Source: Flammula alnicola (taxonomy: Eukaryota; Basidiomycota; Agaricomycetes; Agaricales; Strophariaceae). Taken from it: DNA of 64,000 bases. The notes under the pieces are model-generated. The model saw nothing but the letters and a program-made list of their open reading frames with translations, was not told where the DNA came from and made no database searches. The stretch covers positions 93,680 to 157,679 of the forward strand of contig JADNRV010000126.1 of the NCBI GenBank assembly GCA_015499995.1, given 5' to 3'. Positions 11,831-22,120 of the stretch are shown piece after piece; the stretch's first letter is position 1; each line of letters starts with the position of its first letter. The translations under genes were made by a program, and so were the position numbers.

Positions 11831-12806
11831 GGTGTGCAAAAGAGAAATGCTTCGTCTTGACTCAAGAGAGGAACTGAATGGTTCAAACGTTCAAACGTTC
11901 AAGCTAAAGTCAAGCGTTGTCATGTTCAACTTTGTTTACTGTGAGATCCGATCGGGCGAACTAAATAACATCCCGAAAGGTTCTGTTCTCGGCCCGGAAA
12001 CCGGTCTACGTCCTAGAAATCAAGATTCTTTGAAGATTCTCAAATAACTGTCCTGGAATTTCGTGTCAGTAGAAATCCTTCACATAAAAATTTGAACAAG
12101 CAAACTGATAATGCAAAAATGGAAAAATTCTCCCAAGTATATTCCAAAATTGTCAAATCCGCCAGTGAAAGGACAAACGACATTTTCTTTGACAAAAAAT
12201 CTTTCCGTGTTGTCAAAGACTGCCATCCAGGTCGCTCACTTAAAAGCGGCGCACCACCCTGTAATTTTATTATCAGTATGCTCAGAGCATTTTGGAGGTC
12301 AAAACCTTTCCAATTTGAGGGTATTCAATAGAGCTGATTCACCTCACGGAGTTGCTGAAAATTTCCACATAATGTTCTTCCGCTACATAAAAATAACAAT
12401 TCGTAGAGAAAGGAGCACTTCCTCATTGGAATTCGACCGATTTCTACAAGGCCGGCTGCAGTATTGCGACAGTAAGGGGCGAACTCATGTTAGGTTGACA
12501 TGCTTGTTATCATCCCCTTTTGTTGTCTATAAGGCAAGAATTTTGTAGGTTATTATGTACAGTCTGGCATCGTTTCTTTAATTGAATAATCACATATAAG
12601 GTCCCTGGGGGTTCGATAAACTCAGGGTGAAATAGTTATATCGGGATTCGGATTTCTCACCACTTGTCAATGTGACGGGTGGACTAACTTGACTTACACG
12701 CCGCTCGACAGCTCAAGACCTCACCTCAACTGCAACTTCCATCCTCGACTCGGTTTACCAAATTTACGCTTGACCACATCTTCTCATTCAGCTCATTTTG
12801 GATGAC
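11831..12806. promoter_or_regulatory. Shared upstream region of F2-1 and F1-2
   Basis: Divergent intergenic region of 976 bases. The F2 side has TTGTCATGTTCAACTTTG near 11916, recurring upstream of F2-2 (near 19435). The F1 side has TTTTGTTGTCTATA near 12520 and CCCTGGGGGTT near 12604, recurring upstream of other F1 genes. Open frames at 12090-12550 have no family support. Confidence 0.45.
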
Positions 12807-14733
12807 ATGAAGAAAATATTGAGCAGTATGTTTCCAACTTTCCCTATTATCAACGAAGTCATAGGTCGCTCACTGTCTCCGCGGCCAATGCCAAGGCGTA
12901 TTGCCCACTGGGAAAAAAAGGTCAGAAATCTGTTCATCTCCATAGCATGGCATGCTTATAGCGCATTTGTTTGACACCAGAACTTCGGGAGAGAAAACTG
13001 TCAACAATAATAACAACAACTTCAAGTCGAATAATCGGGATACTACAATGGCAGGCGATAACGTGTTCAAGGATATACGAGCTGGGGGGCATGTCACTAT
13101 AAACTCCACCACTTTCGTTATGTCTGGAACTGGCAGGCAGCCTCAGAGTTTCCTTTGTAAGCCTCCTATCTTCAAGTAAAACAACATTGTTCCGATAATT
13201 TTGCAAGTCCCCATTCTGGAACAGGGCCCCTCAAAAGAGAAGGCGGAGGAAGGCTCGAGCACCACGGTAGGTGCGGATATACATCAGCTTAAAATTCTAC
13301 GCTTTACTCTTTCCCTTCACTCAGTCCGAAACCACAGCAGTCCCGTCGATACTCTCAGAAGGTAAGTTCTATGTAGTCGAAATAACATCTATATTTAATA
13401 ACATTTACCCCCATAGCAATGATAGCGACAGAGACTACAACTTCGCCGCTAACCGAAGACAATATAAAGCAAGCAAGATCCGACCTCCCTCGATCTAGCT
13501 ATTATGAGAATATCACTTCCGGCACAAGCAGACGTTCTGTCACTTCTATTCGTTCACTGGGTATGGATATAGCCTATTTAATCGAACAAGCTCAAGGATT
13601 TATGAACCCCCCCCCCCCTTCCATAGAGCCCTCAAGGTTCAAACATATCTCAATCACGATCATGGTACGGAATTTCTGTCTTGTCCTTTACTGACAACTA
13701 CTGAAGGCCGTACATTTAAGAATCTAAAAGATCACGTCTCTAAAGACATCCAACCACACGTCATCAGCTATATGAAGAGCAGGCTATTCGATTCAGACAC
13801 AGTTATTCCGCTCTGGACGCCTTCTCCATCCCATGAAAACAACCCTGTCTACGTCGGAGATGTCGGAATATTCAACGAGCACGGCGGTTTTGAAACCTTT
13901 TTCAACGTCCTCCGGACAGAGAAGGAAAATCGCCAGAACGGATACAGGCTACCTAGCAATTTTAAACCGTACGATACAAACTTATCCGAGCTCCAACTGC
14001 TTAGGGAATATCAACGAGCTGATTTCAAAAATGAGGTGACAAAAATCTCAGGATTTGAGACGGACTGGAAAAGGTCAGACGTCTTGTATAGGACTAATAA
14101 ATTGTGGCTTACATTCTATCGACGTCAAGTCCCAACGAGTCCCAACATTTGCTCAAAATCGATCTTCCTATCAGCAAACGCAAACGTATCGACTGCTCAG
14201 CACTTTATATGATGCATGGATTTATCAAGTTTTATCTACGCACTCCTGATAAACTCGATATAGAGCGGTACATGAGAGAGCACCATCAGAGCTGGCGCGA
14301 GCATGTGGATGACATTACGGACACAAGACTGCAAGACTGCCCCTTAGCACTCATCGTCGCTTCCTACCGGACGAAGTCTTGGTCTTTGGCAGCGGCCAAG
14401 CAGCCTCCTTTCTCAAAAAATTCAGCCAGTGCGACGTTGCGAAAAGCGGACAGAGACGGGGAAGATTCAGATATGTATTTCTGGTCAAGCAGTGATCCGC
14501 GGTTAATCCTGACAAAAAGTGCTCCACCTGTTGTTGAGCTCCAGGATAGAGACGAAGAGACCGCAGCATGTCACTGCGTTGGCGTTCAGGCCACATTTGT
14601 TCAAGAGCAGAAGTCGTGGCGACTCTTAGGAGGATCTCTTAGAAGTAGCCGCAGTACGGTCAGACCAAATACCTCAGCTCTCACTTTACCTGCGTATCAT
14701 CCCCTCCGTATAGAGGAGGTCCAAGACTATTAA
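12807..14733 (+). CDS. F1-2: Asn-rich exon + IGDVG-core protein, 484 aa
   Basis: Best-resolved F1 member. Nine exons join in frame: 12807-12825, 12896-12920, 12981-13156, 13208-13266, 13325-13361, 13417-13560, 13627-13664, 13721-14073 and 14130-14733. The protein has a basic leader (MKKILSSVLPTGKKR) and an Asn-rich strand-like segment at residues 18-60 (VNNNNNNFKSNNRD, then GGHVTINSTTFVMSG). A Ser/Thr linker follows to about 165. The core begins NLKDHVSK, then IPLWTPSP, VYVGDVGIF and GGFETFFNV. After the last intron come CSALYMMHGFIKF, TKSWSLAAA and ECHCVGV-like ACHCVGVQA, ending in a Ser/Arg tail. Alignment by eye to F2 (IGDVG..FNVF; EGA.LVLP versus CSA..M.HG; SWALA) suggests F1 and F2 share an ancestor. 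Molecular function is unknown. Acceptor AAG at 12895 is unusual. Confidence 0.78.
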
Positions 14734-14819
14734 ACATAAATTACATTGATTTGGCAACGCTATTACCTTACATCTATGAATACTTTCGCGATCAAAGAGA
14801 TCCATTAATATAAGACTCG

Positions 14820-15713
14820 ATGTCTTTATTCACACCATCGAAATTGTCAATAACCCTGCGTATACTCGAGTAAGCTTGACGACTATTTATCATTAGTTCA
14901 TATAAGGGATAGAAAAGACGTAATGTACTTTACTCAACTGCGAACACCGTGCAGAATCCGCAACCAACGTCGATGGTTCCTATTGAGGTCAAGATCGCAG
15001 CAAAAGAGAAAAATGGTGTCGTTCTGTCAAGAGCAGAATGTGTAAGAGGATTGTCATGAACCAAAAAAGTCCTACGAAATGACAAGATTAGATATATTTT
15101 CAGCGTTAAAAAATTATGTCACTTGGCTTCGTCCGAAGTACCATTTGCAGAGCATTTGATGCAGGCCAAGGTGTGAACTCATGAACGTTGACCCAGCGAT
15201 GGAGCCGAGAGGAAAGGAGAGTATTGCACAGAGTCAGGAGTTAGGCGCACACGTAGAAAGCCGTAGAAAGATAGCGCCGATGTTGCCATCAGAAGAATGT
15301 TTTGTTCAATACAGTGGTCTGCATCTACCGCTGGGAATTTTCTGCATTGTATCTGAATCGCGTGGATTTTCTTATAGTATATCCGATGGTGGCGTGTTGA
15401 ATGCAGGAAAAGTTGCCATAGGCTCATAGCCCAAGAACTGTCACGATCGACTACGGTAAAATAGACAGGCAAGCTATTGTCTCTTTATGCTCTCACGATA
15501 TGGACTTTGAAGTGAGCCTAGAAATCTGTTCAGCAGTAGTCTCGAGTCAACTCTTCAAATTTGAAATAGATAGAAATAGATTCCGCAGACGCACCATGTC
15601 GGGAAACATCCTCTTTGGCCCTCTTCCAACTTCTCGGACAAGGATTCTGCTCGTTTGAACTTCTGCTCGTTGTTCTCAGTACCGGGGTGTAAGCGACGGA
15701 GGGAGGAGGCCAT
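14820..15713 (-). pseudogene. F2-4: internally deleted F2 copy
   Basis: The start region (MASSLRRLHPGTENNEQ from 15713, then ESLSEK) matches F2 leaders. After LPVYFTVV the text jumps straight to DRDSSWAMSLWQLF, which in F2-2 lies about 170 residues later (VDRVDSWAMATF). The IGDVG core and the EGA.LVLP block are therefore deleted. Downstream there are frame breaks, and a C-terminal trace RRVIDNFDGVNKD remains near 14835-14875. It cannot make the family protein. It lies between F1-2 and the MITE. Confidence 0.65.
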
Positions 15714-15891
15714 AGTATGAACTTGAAGAAGAGAAATAGCAAAGAAATAGCTCTTGTCGACCGAAAGAGACCGTCACGGTGACGCGTTTGGATTGAAATC
15801 AATGAGTTGTCACGCCCAACTTTGTTCAAGTGCTCCCGGTTTGCGGGGGCCCGCACGATCAATTGCCGCCAAGGAAAAGGCTAGATGGGTA

Positions 15892-16480
15892 CAGTCGAAC
15901 CTCTCATAACCCATAGCCCTCGGTGGACAGCCCGGGCTATGGGTTATGAGGGGTCATGGGCTTTGAGAGGTAGGCTAAAAATAGATTAGAAAAATCTTCG
16001 AAGAAATTATGGACAATGGAGAACAGATTCATGCTAATACACTGCTAATACATACCATCGACAATAATGTAGACTTTTGTTAGTTGTAGTCGCTGAAAAG
16101 GTTCAGTCAAATACCGTCTCGTCGACATGAGCATCGTGGGAAAATTATGCCGTGGGGATGTTTTGGAGGTGAAAATGATAATTTTGCTGGTCGGGAAGGT
16201 TCGAAAAGGTGATTTTTTGAACTGATTCAGTGGCCGCTGTGGCGAATGATGGTGATGGACAACGTAAGCTAATTATTTAACCCTAAAGTTATGACATTTT
16301 ACCAAATATAGTACCCAAAACCTATGGGTTTTGCCTGTGGAGGGGTATGGGTTATGGGTTATTGCGGACCTATGGGTTATGGTATGCAATTCCCCGCCCA
16401 CCAAGTCGGTAGATCGCTCGAGCTATGGGATATAAGGGGTTATGGGTTATGAGAAGTATGGGTTATGAGAGGTTCGACTG
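15892..16480. mobile_element. TA-flanked MITE, pogo/Tc1-mariner type
   Basis: A 589-base element with terminal inverted repeats of about 22 bases: CAGTCGAACCTCTCATAACC at the left and its reverse complement at the right. It is flanked on both sides by TA (15890-15891 and 16481-16482), the usual target duplication of Tc1/mariner-superfamily elements. The interior has several copies of a TATGGGTTATG-like motif near both ends and no transposase frame. It is therefore a non-autonomous element. Good repeat ends suggest fairly recent insertion. Confidence 0.8.
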
Positions 16481-17570
16481 TAGATTAGAATCATTAGATT
16501 CTATCAACGGCTGTGCAGGGTCTTGTGTGCTTGTCCACACATTCCGTTCTTAGCCTGCGACGCTGTACTTACCGCACGGCGTGCTCGAGAGTCGACACAT
16601 ATCCGAGCCCTCACTATCTCCACTTCGGTCAGATTGGACTGCACCACCGTCTGGAAAACAAAGTGGCTAAAGAGAAAACAATGGCCGTCCGTCTCCAAGT
16701 GAGAATGGACATTTACGTACATTTGCACTCTTTCTGTATCATACACCCTAAATTTAAATACTTTCCACACAACGAAAAAGAACAAAAGAATGTGCTTTAC
16801 CTCAGCCTGCAACTCTGGGCAAGCCAAGATCAAGCACAAACGTCCTGTTTGGTGTGAGCTTGTATACTCTTACATAAGTTGTGGGCGTCAATGACAGTGA
16901 TGCTCTCACAAGTTCGCAAAGACGCGGAGAATATACTTAGATGGAGCCCACGCAATATTTCAAGGATGTCTTTAGCAAATTGTGGCTAAAGAACCTACCC
17001 ACTGTCGCTATGGGTATGGGACAATTTAAGAACCCACAAAATCAAGGCGGCGATGCACTTACTCAGTAGAAGTAGTATAGCACTAATACACAGCTTTATC
17101 CACTCGCTGAACGCCGCATTATGAGAGTATCGGATGGACAAGATAACTATTGATTCAGATCTATGGGCGTACTTGGGCACCAGATACATGTATACAGTAT
17201 ACCACCACTATACCGCCGTGTCTTGATAGGCACCGGCCAAGTTGTTGGGTCATATAGGACCGAAATGCCGGAATCGTTTCCACACTAACGGCAACACGGA
17301 GTTTGATGACCCTCGATGTCGTTGTGGTTTACGTAGGATGGCTCATCACTACGGCATGAAACAGTAACCGATCCCGAGTTCGAGTTTGACAAGTCCACCG
17401 AGACGGTTGGGTGGTACCTTTAGCCCTTCTGCGGCTCTCTCAGCCTCTCATCGCCAACCAGCTTCTAGAATAGCACATTTATCAGAATGAACAATAGTGG
17501 ATTGGTAAATAGTGGTGATCGGAAATGCAGTGATATCTCATATCCATCTAGAAATGAACTCGTACGATGC
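16481..17570. other. Gap with weak coding traces
   Basis: A minus-strand frame at 16839-16504 contains TVVQSNLTEVEIVRARICV bounded by splice-like sites, and could be part of a small spliced gene or a relic. I recognise no family. The rest of the stretch shows nothing definable. Confidence 0.25.
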
Positions 17571-19399
17571 TCACTCCGGTATCCAGAGAACCTTGCGCAT
17601 GTTCTGAAGAACTGGGGCGTTGGGTTTCTCATCTGATCGCTTGCCCACCCAAGGAAGAATGCGGGCGAAGGTTGAAGTCAAACCCCGCCGCTGACGACTT
17701 GGAGCTGCGATCTGAAGGAAATCAATAAAGAAAGGTTTTCTTAAAATGTAGGCGCGACGTACCAGCCCATTCTCACTAGGCTTTTTGGGAGTAAATGTTG
17801 CGACTCCTGGAGTGTGAAGGTAAGCATGAAGGGACGCCAGATCGACCCAGTGACCTACCATCTGTATTCACAACGTCGAAGTTGTCTATCACTCTGCGGA
17901 CCAGTTGGATAACTTCGGGGTGGGTCCAAAGACGCTGCGGCTGTCGTTGGCTCCCATAATGAAGATATAGAAAATCTGACGTACCCCGTTCAACTGTGAG
18001 CACCACACGGAGTCTGCAACTATGCCGACCACAGCTGACGGATCCTATTTCACGTAAACATAATACCAACAGAAAGAAAAGTTGATATTGTACCGTCAGG
18101 AGCAAGATATGCAAGAGAATGATTGAAGGATGAAAGTAACCCTGACATGAAAATAAAAAAGGGATGAGAGACAGCTAAACATTTCAACATTGGCTTTACC
18201 TCTGGGTCATCGCGGGAAGGCGGCTTTACGGTGCCCATTATACGAGCCAAGGCTTCTTGAAGCCGTGCTTGCAGACCCAGCGATGGAGCCGGGAGTACAG
18301 GGCAACTGCGAACAGATTTGGGAGGAATGTACGCAACATGTCGCGACCATTGGGAAGGGTTCAGTGCTACGGATAGCACACTTAGAAGGACAGCACCGAG
18401 GACACCATCAGAAAAGCGTCCGGCGTCATAGCCTAGTCGCCTGGTTTGGCTGTTACCTTCCCAAGCAGAATTAGAATTTTCTTCATTGTATTTGAATCGC
18501 GTCTGTTTTTCTGCGTTAATCCCAGCAATTCTCTGGGAAGGAAACGTCGCCATAGCCCAAGAATCGACCCGATCGACGGCCGTAACAACCCACAGCGTAC
18601 CGTTTGAGATGGGTGTCTCGGTAATTTCGGCGCTGTCACCATTGAGCCACTGGTACCAGGACGCGGCGTGTTCCTTCACGTAGGGGTATATCCGGGAAGG
18701 ATCGATGAGCTCTTCACGAGTAGCTCCAGTGGGAAGAACTAAGATTGCTCCTTCACGAGCCGAGGTGACAAACTCAACTTTCCTGTAAATGACTTTCAGC
18801 ACCGCTAGGTAGAATGAAGTGATATGCATTACAGCGGGGAGTCCGATATTCGGGATACTTCGATCCCTTCAGTGGCCATGACCGTGCCCGAGGGAAAATA
18901 ATGAGAGATAGTGCGAACCTCCTCTGCGGATAAGGGTGGCTGAATTGGTGAAAAGTTCTGGGGCATCGACTTCCTCTGAATGGGATGATCGGAGGGGTAA
19001 AACACGTTAAAGCTGTAGCAAAAGCTACCGTTCTCGTTCATATATCCAACGTCGCCGATGCAGGCCCCTTGGTTGAAATGAAACTTCGGCCGTGCTATGT
19101 CACCTTCGATGTGGTGAATGCCAACCCCATTCCCCAAAGACAGAATGGATCGAGCGTATATCCCAGGTGTTCGAAATTGAGTCTTGACCGTGCAATAGAC
19201 AGGAAAGCTGGTATCTATGCCCTCACGATGAGGACCTTGAATTGAGCCTATAAATTTGTATTCAGTATTCTGAAGATAAGCAGCATGAAACAGACGTACT
19301 ATGACGGGAAAAGCTTCCGTCCGACTCGGACAAGGAATTTGACCTGCGGTCCTCATCGCGACCAATACCCAGACGCAAATTCCTCAGAAAAGAGGTCAT
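17571..19399 (-). CDS. F2-2: 488-residue IGDVG-core protein
   Basis: Eight exons on the minus strand: 19399-19300, 19247-18833, 18782-18200, 18141-18094, 18044-17985, 17934-17859, 17806-17763 and 17711-17571. They join in frame to 488 residues. The leader MTSFLRNLRLGIGRDEDRR is followed by SLSESDGSFSRH. The core has ARSILSLGNGVG, GACIGDVGYM, FCYSFNVF and FPSGTVMATEG. The next exon has EGAILVLPTG, REELIDPSRIYPYVKE, WYQWLNGD, TAVDRVDSWAMATF and LSVALNPSQW. Short terminal exons encode FHPSIILLHILLL, VVGIVADSVW, HPEVIQLVRRVIDNFD and ILPWVGKRS. No transmembrane anchor or catalytic motif is evident. It is divergent from F1-3 across 683 bases. The same exon lengths as F2-1 support both models. Confidence 0.8.
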
Positions 19400-20082
19400 A
19401 ATGTCTGGGACAGATATGCCTCGCTCGCCGGTTTTGTCATGTTCAACTTCGAGTGATCATTAACCGTGAGATCGATCCTACATATTATGTAATCAATCGT
19501 GGCCGAATTCGAACTGGGCAACTTTGTTGGTGCACACAAGTGCACATAGGCTGTCAAAATGTCAATAATGTCATCACCGCCTTTTGTTGTCTATGTACAA
19601 GGGAAGCACACGTTCCGGCATCGTCGTTCAATTTTATCTACTGAACTCCTGGGAGCTTTTAACTCCGTGGGTAAACCAAGTAAGTGTATTGGATTTTCAG
19701 ATTCCATCGTTACATAGTACAACAGACTGGCAGTCAACGACTCGAACTCGAATTTACTAGTCGCAAACTCAGACTCCCTCAGATTCGCTTGCCATTAGGA
19801 CTCCTTTTCTTGCCTATTAGCCAAGGCTTTGCCATAAAGTTTACTGGTATATACACTTCTTGCGTATGGAACCCTGAATCTGCAGACAGAGAGCGGTATG
19901 TCCTCGACTCGTCCCTTTTCAAGTCATTGAACGTCGCTCATGGTTCAGCATCCGAAATAGGACCCTCTGTTAATGCAAGGTTGGATACCGCTGGTCTACA
20001 CCCACTCTTATCTTGTTCTTATCTGTCTTCCAGGCCATCTTTCGGAAAGAAAATCACGACCCCAAATAGCAAGAACGACGAG
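19400..20082. promoter_or_regulatory. Shared upstream region of F2-2 and F1-3
   Basis: Divergent region of 683 bases. It has GTTTTGTCATGTTCAACTTC near 19431 on the F2 side. On the F1 side are CTTTTGTTGTCTATG near 19579 and CTCCTGGGAGCTTTTAACTC near 19645. All three recur at the other F2/F1 pairs. The long frame 19684-20166 could also be an extended first exon of F1-3. Confidence 0.4.
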
Positions 20083-21746
20083 ATGAGCAACATCAATGCT
20101 AGTCCACATACAGAGCCTACTTATTCGGCAAGGTTGAACACCCCTCCCTTTTGCATAGATCGGTAATTCATATGAGCTTTTGCTTATCTTTCGGGCAGCG
20201 CATCTTCCGGAATGGTCGCTACAAGCTGTAACAACAACAACGTCAACTCGGGTAATGAGAATTCTATAGTTATAGGGGGGAATACGGTGGATGGGATGGT
20301 CGTAAACGCTGGGGGAACGTGTTCGTGAACATAAATATGACTCAGGGGGCAGGAAGTAAATTCCTTCTCTCTACGTTCAACACCACTTTATTGATGTCCG
20401 GGCTTCAGGATCTATGAATCTCGACAGCTTGAAAGAGGAATTGCCAGAAAGATCTGATCATCAGCAGCCTTATGATACCGGAGTGGACAAATTCGATGCT
20501 GAGAGTCGATTTTATTGCGAATCAATAGGTACGAATTTATTACAAGCCTCTTGGTGGTCGTGAATGCGAGTTAAAATTGTGGGTTTTACAGCGCCGAACT
20601 CAAGATCCAGCCTGAAAAGGATAACACCTGAGGTATGAATTCTCTTTTCCCCAGCTGTTGGGCTGTCTTTTGGCGGCTGCTAATGATATCCTTTCAAGAA
20701 TCTCAAAAACCATGTTCCTGAATCTATACACGACCGTGTCATGAGCTACATGTGTGCATCAGACCTTTTCCGTTCAAAAATAGCGATTCCTCTTTGGAGA
20801 CCTTCACCATCTCTGTACAACTCTCAGACGAACCAAATTCGACATTGGGGGAAGAATGTATACATCGGAGATGTTGGAGTCTTCAGCGGTGATGGTGGTT
20901 TCGACACCTATTTCAACATCTTCGAGACGAAAGAAGAAAACGAAAGCCGTGGACGCACTCCTCCAGCACATTTTGTACGTTACCCCAAGAAGCTCTCCGA
21001 GATGGAAATATTGTCGGAATCGCATCGTGGGGAAAATGATAGGCTGCGGATTATTGGATTTGTGCAAGACGAGTCGAGCGAAAGGTAAGGCCTCTGCCTA
21101 TTTTTTTAAAATGAATTCAGGCTTACGTTTTGCTCAAAGCGGAGAGCATTCTACTTCATTTACTATCAGGTTTCCCCCCACTCCACACAAGCAAAAAGAT
21201 GCATCAGCTCTTCATATGCTAAATGGCTTCCTCTCCATCAAAATGCATTCCTCCGACGAAAGCAGCATAAAAAATTATGTCAGACGACAACAGACCGACT
21301 GGTATGAATCATTTAAAAACGTCCTCGATGGCCGCTCGTTAGTGGTTATAACCACCTCCTATCGAGCAAAGGCTTGGGCATCAGCAGCGGCCAAGCTTTC
21401 GAAGAAAGAAGGGAAGCTGAGGTTAGTACACCAGAAGGTCGAAAAGAAAGATGTGTGCTCGTGGGTATCTGGTGATGCCGATATCTTTACGAAGAATGGT
21501 CCATCCCCCGACCACATTCAAAAGATTGAATCATACTTCCAGGCTTTGGGCGACAAATCAAGCCGTGACGAGATTGAAGAATGCCATTCTGTTGCCGTTG
21601 AGGCGTTCTATCTTCACGAAAAGAGCTCATGGATAGGAGGATCTACGAGAAGCAGAAGGACCACACAAACAGTAGCATCGTCACGGTCGAAATTTTCTAT
21701 AAAATCTTTTAGTACTATAAAGCTATTTAGTAGGAGAGCCTGGTGA
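20083..21746 (+). CDS. F1-3: IGDVG-core protein, N-terminal exon disturbed
   Basis: Supported exons are 20083-20162, from 20199 (Asn-rich), 20699-21084 and 21140-21746; the two core exons are in frame with one another. The Asn-rich exon reads ASSGMVATSCNNNNVNSGNE and VIGGNTVDG, then hits a stop near 20326. The expected continuation (VNINMTQGAGSKFLL) is in a neighbouring frame. Either a frameshift or an unrecognised splice is present. The core has IPLWRPSP, NVYIGDVGVF and GGFDTYFNIF, then ASALHMLNGFLSIKM and AKAWASAAA, ending in a basic Ser/Arg-rich tail. The start is uncertain because this copy has a longer first exon than the other F1 genes. Role unknown; divergent partner is F2-2. Confidence 0.6.
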
Positions 21747-22004
21747 GGGTAATCTATTATAACAATTAAAAGTGGTGTCTTGGCATTTCCCACGGGGGAT
21801 ATGTGGGCGTTCTCATTGGCTGCAGCTGGCGTCGGGCAAACGAAGCGTCCAGGCGCGGGCGCGGCGAAGCCGGGCCAAGCGGCTAGTACTGTGTTAAATA
21901 GCACCGCATTGGATATACACGTATGTGGGCAATTTACGTAGCGTGGCAGGGGCAGCGTGCAGTCGACGTCTCACTGACACACACAGCCACATAATCTAGC
22001 TGGT

Positions 22005-22120
22005 GTCTCCGACGATCTTGCCGCAGAAAATCGTACCACCCAAGCCTATTATGGAGACCAGATCTTCAAGGCCCTGTGATGAACGCAATCGTCGTCAAAT
22101 TCCGACGCCGGTAAAACCAT
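22005..22120 (+). pseudogene. H relic: exon-4 tail only
   Basis: Translation gives DDLAAENRTTQAYYGDQIFK, nearly identical to the second tail repeat of H-1. Six bases (Pro-Ile) and later one G are missing, so the frame ends in a double stop. The earlier exons are absent. It is followed directly by segment B, just as H-1 is followed by segment A. It therefore marks the end of a third copy of the duplicated unit. Confidence 0.75.

Noticed and set aside
12092..12548. Overlapping plus-strand frames of 79 and 145 codons
   Set aside because: They lie in the divergent F2-1/F1-2 upstream region, have no splice or family support, and no counterpart at the other pairs.
13610..13618. Run of C residues as a possible phase-variable tract
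   Set aside because: It lies inside an intron of F1-2 near the acceptor and would not change a reading frame.
15892..16480. TATGGGTTATG repeats as a CRISPR-like or telomeric array
   Set aside because: Repeats are irregular, sit at both ends of a TA-flanked inverted-repeat element, and the DNA is eukaryotic.
19684..20166. 160-codon frame as a separate gene
   Set aside because: Its end coincides with a good splice donor into the Asn-rich exon of F1-3, so it is at most an extended first exon with upstream region.
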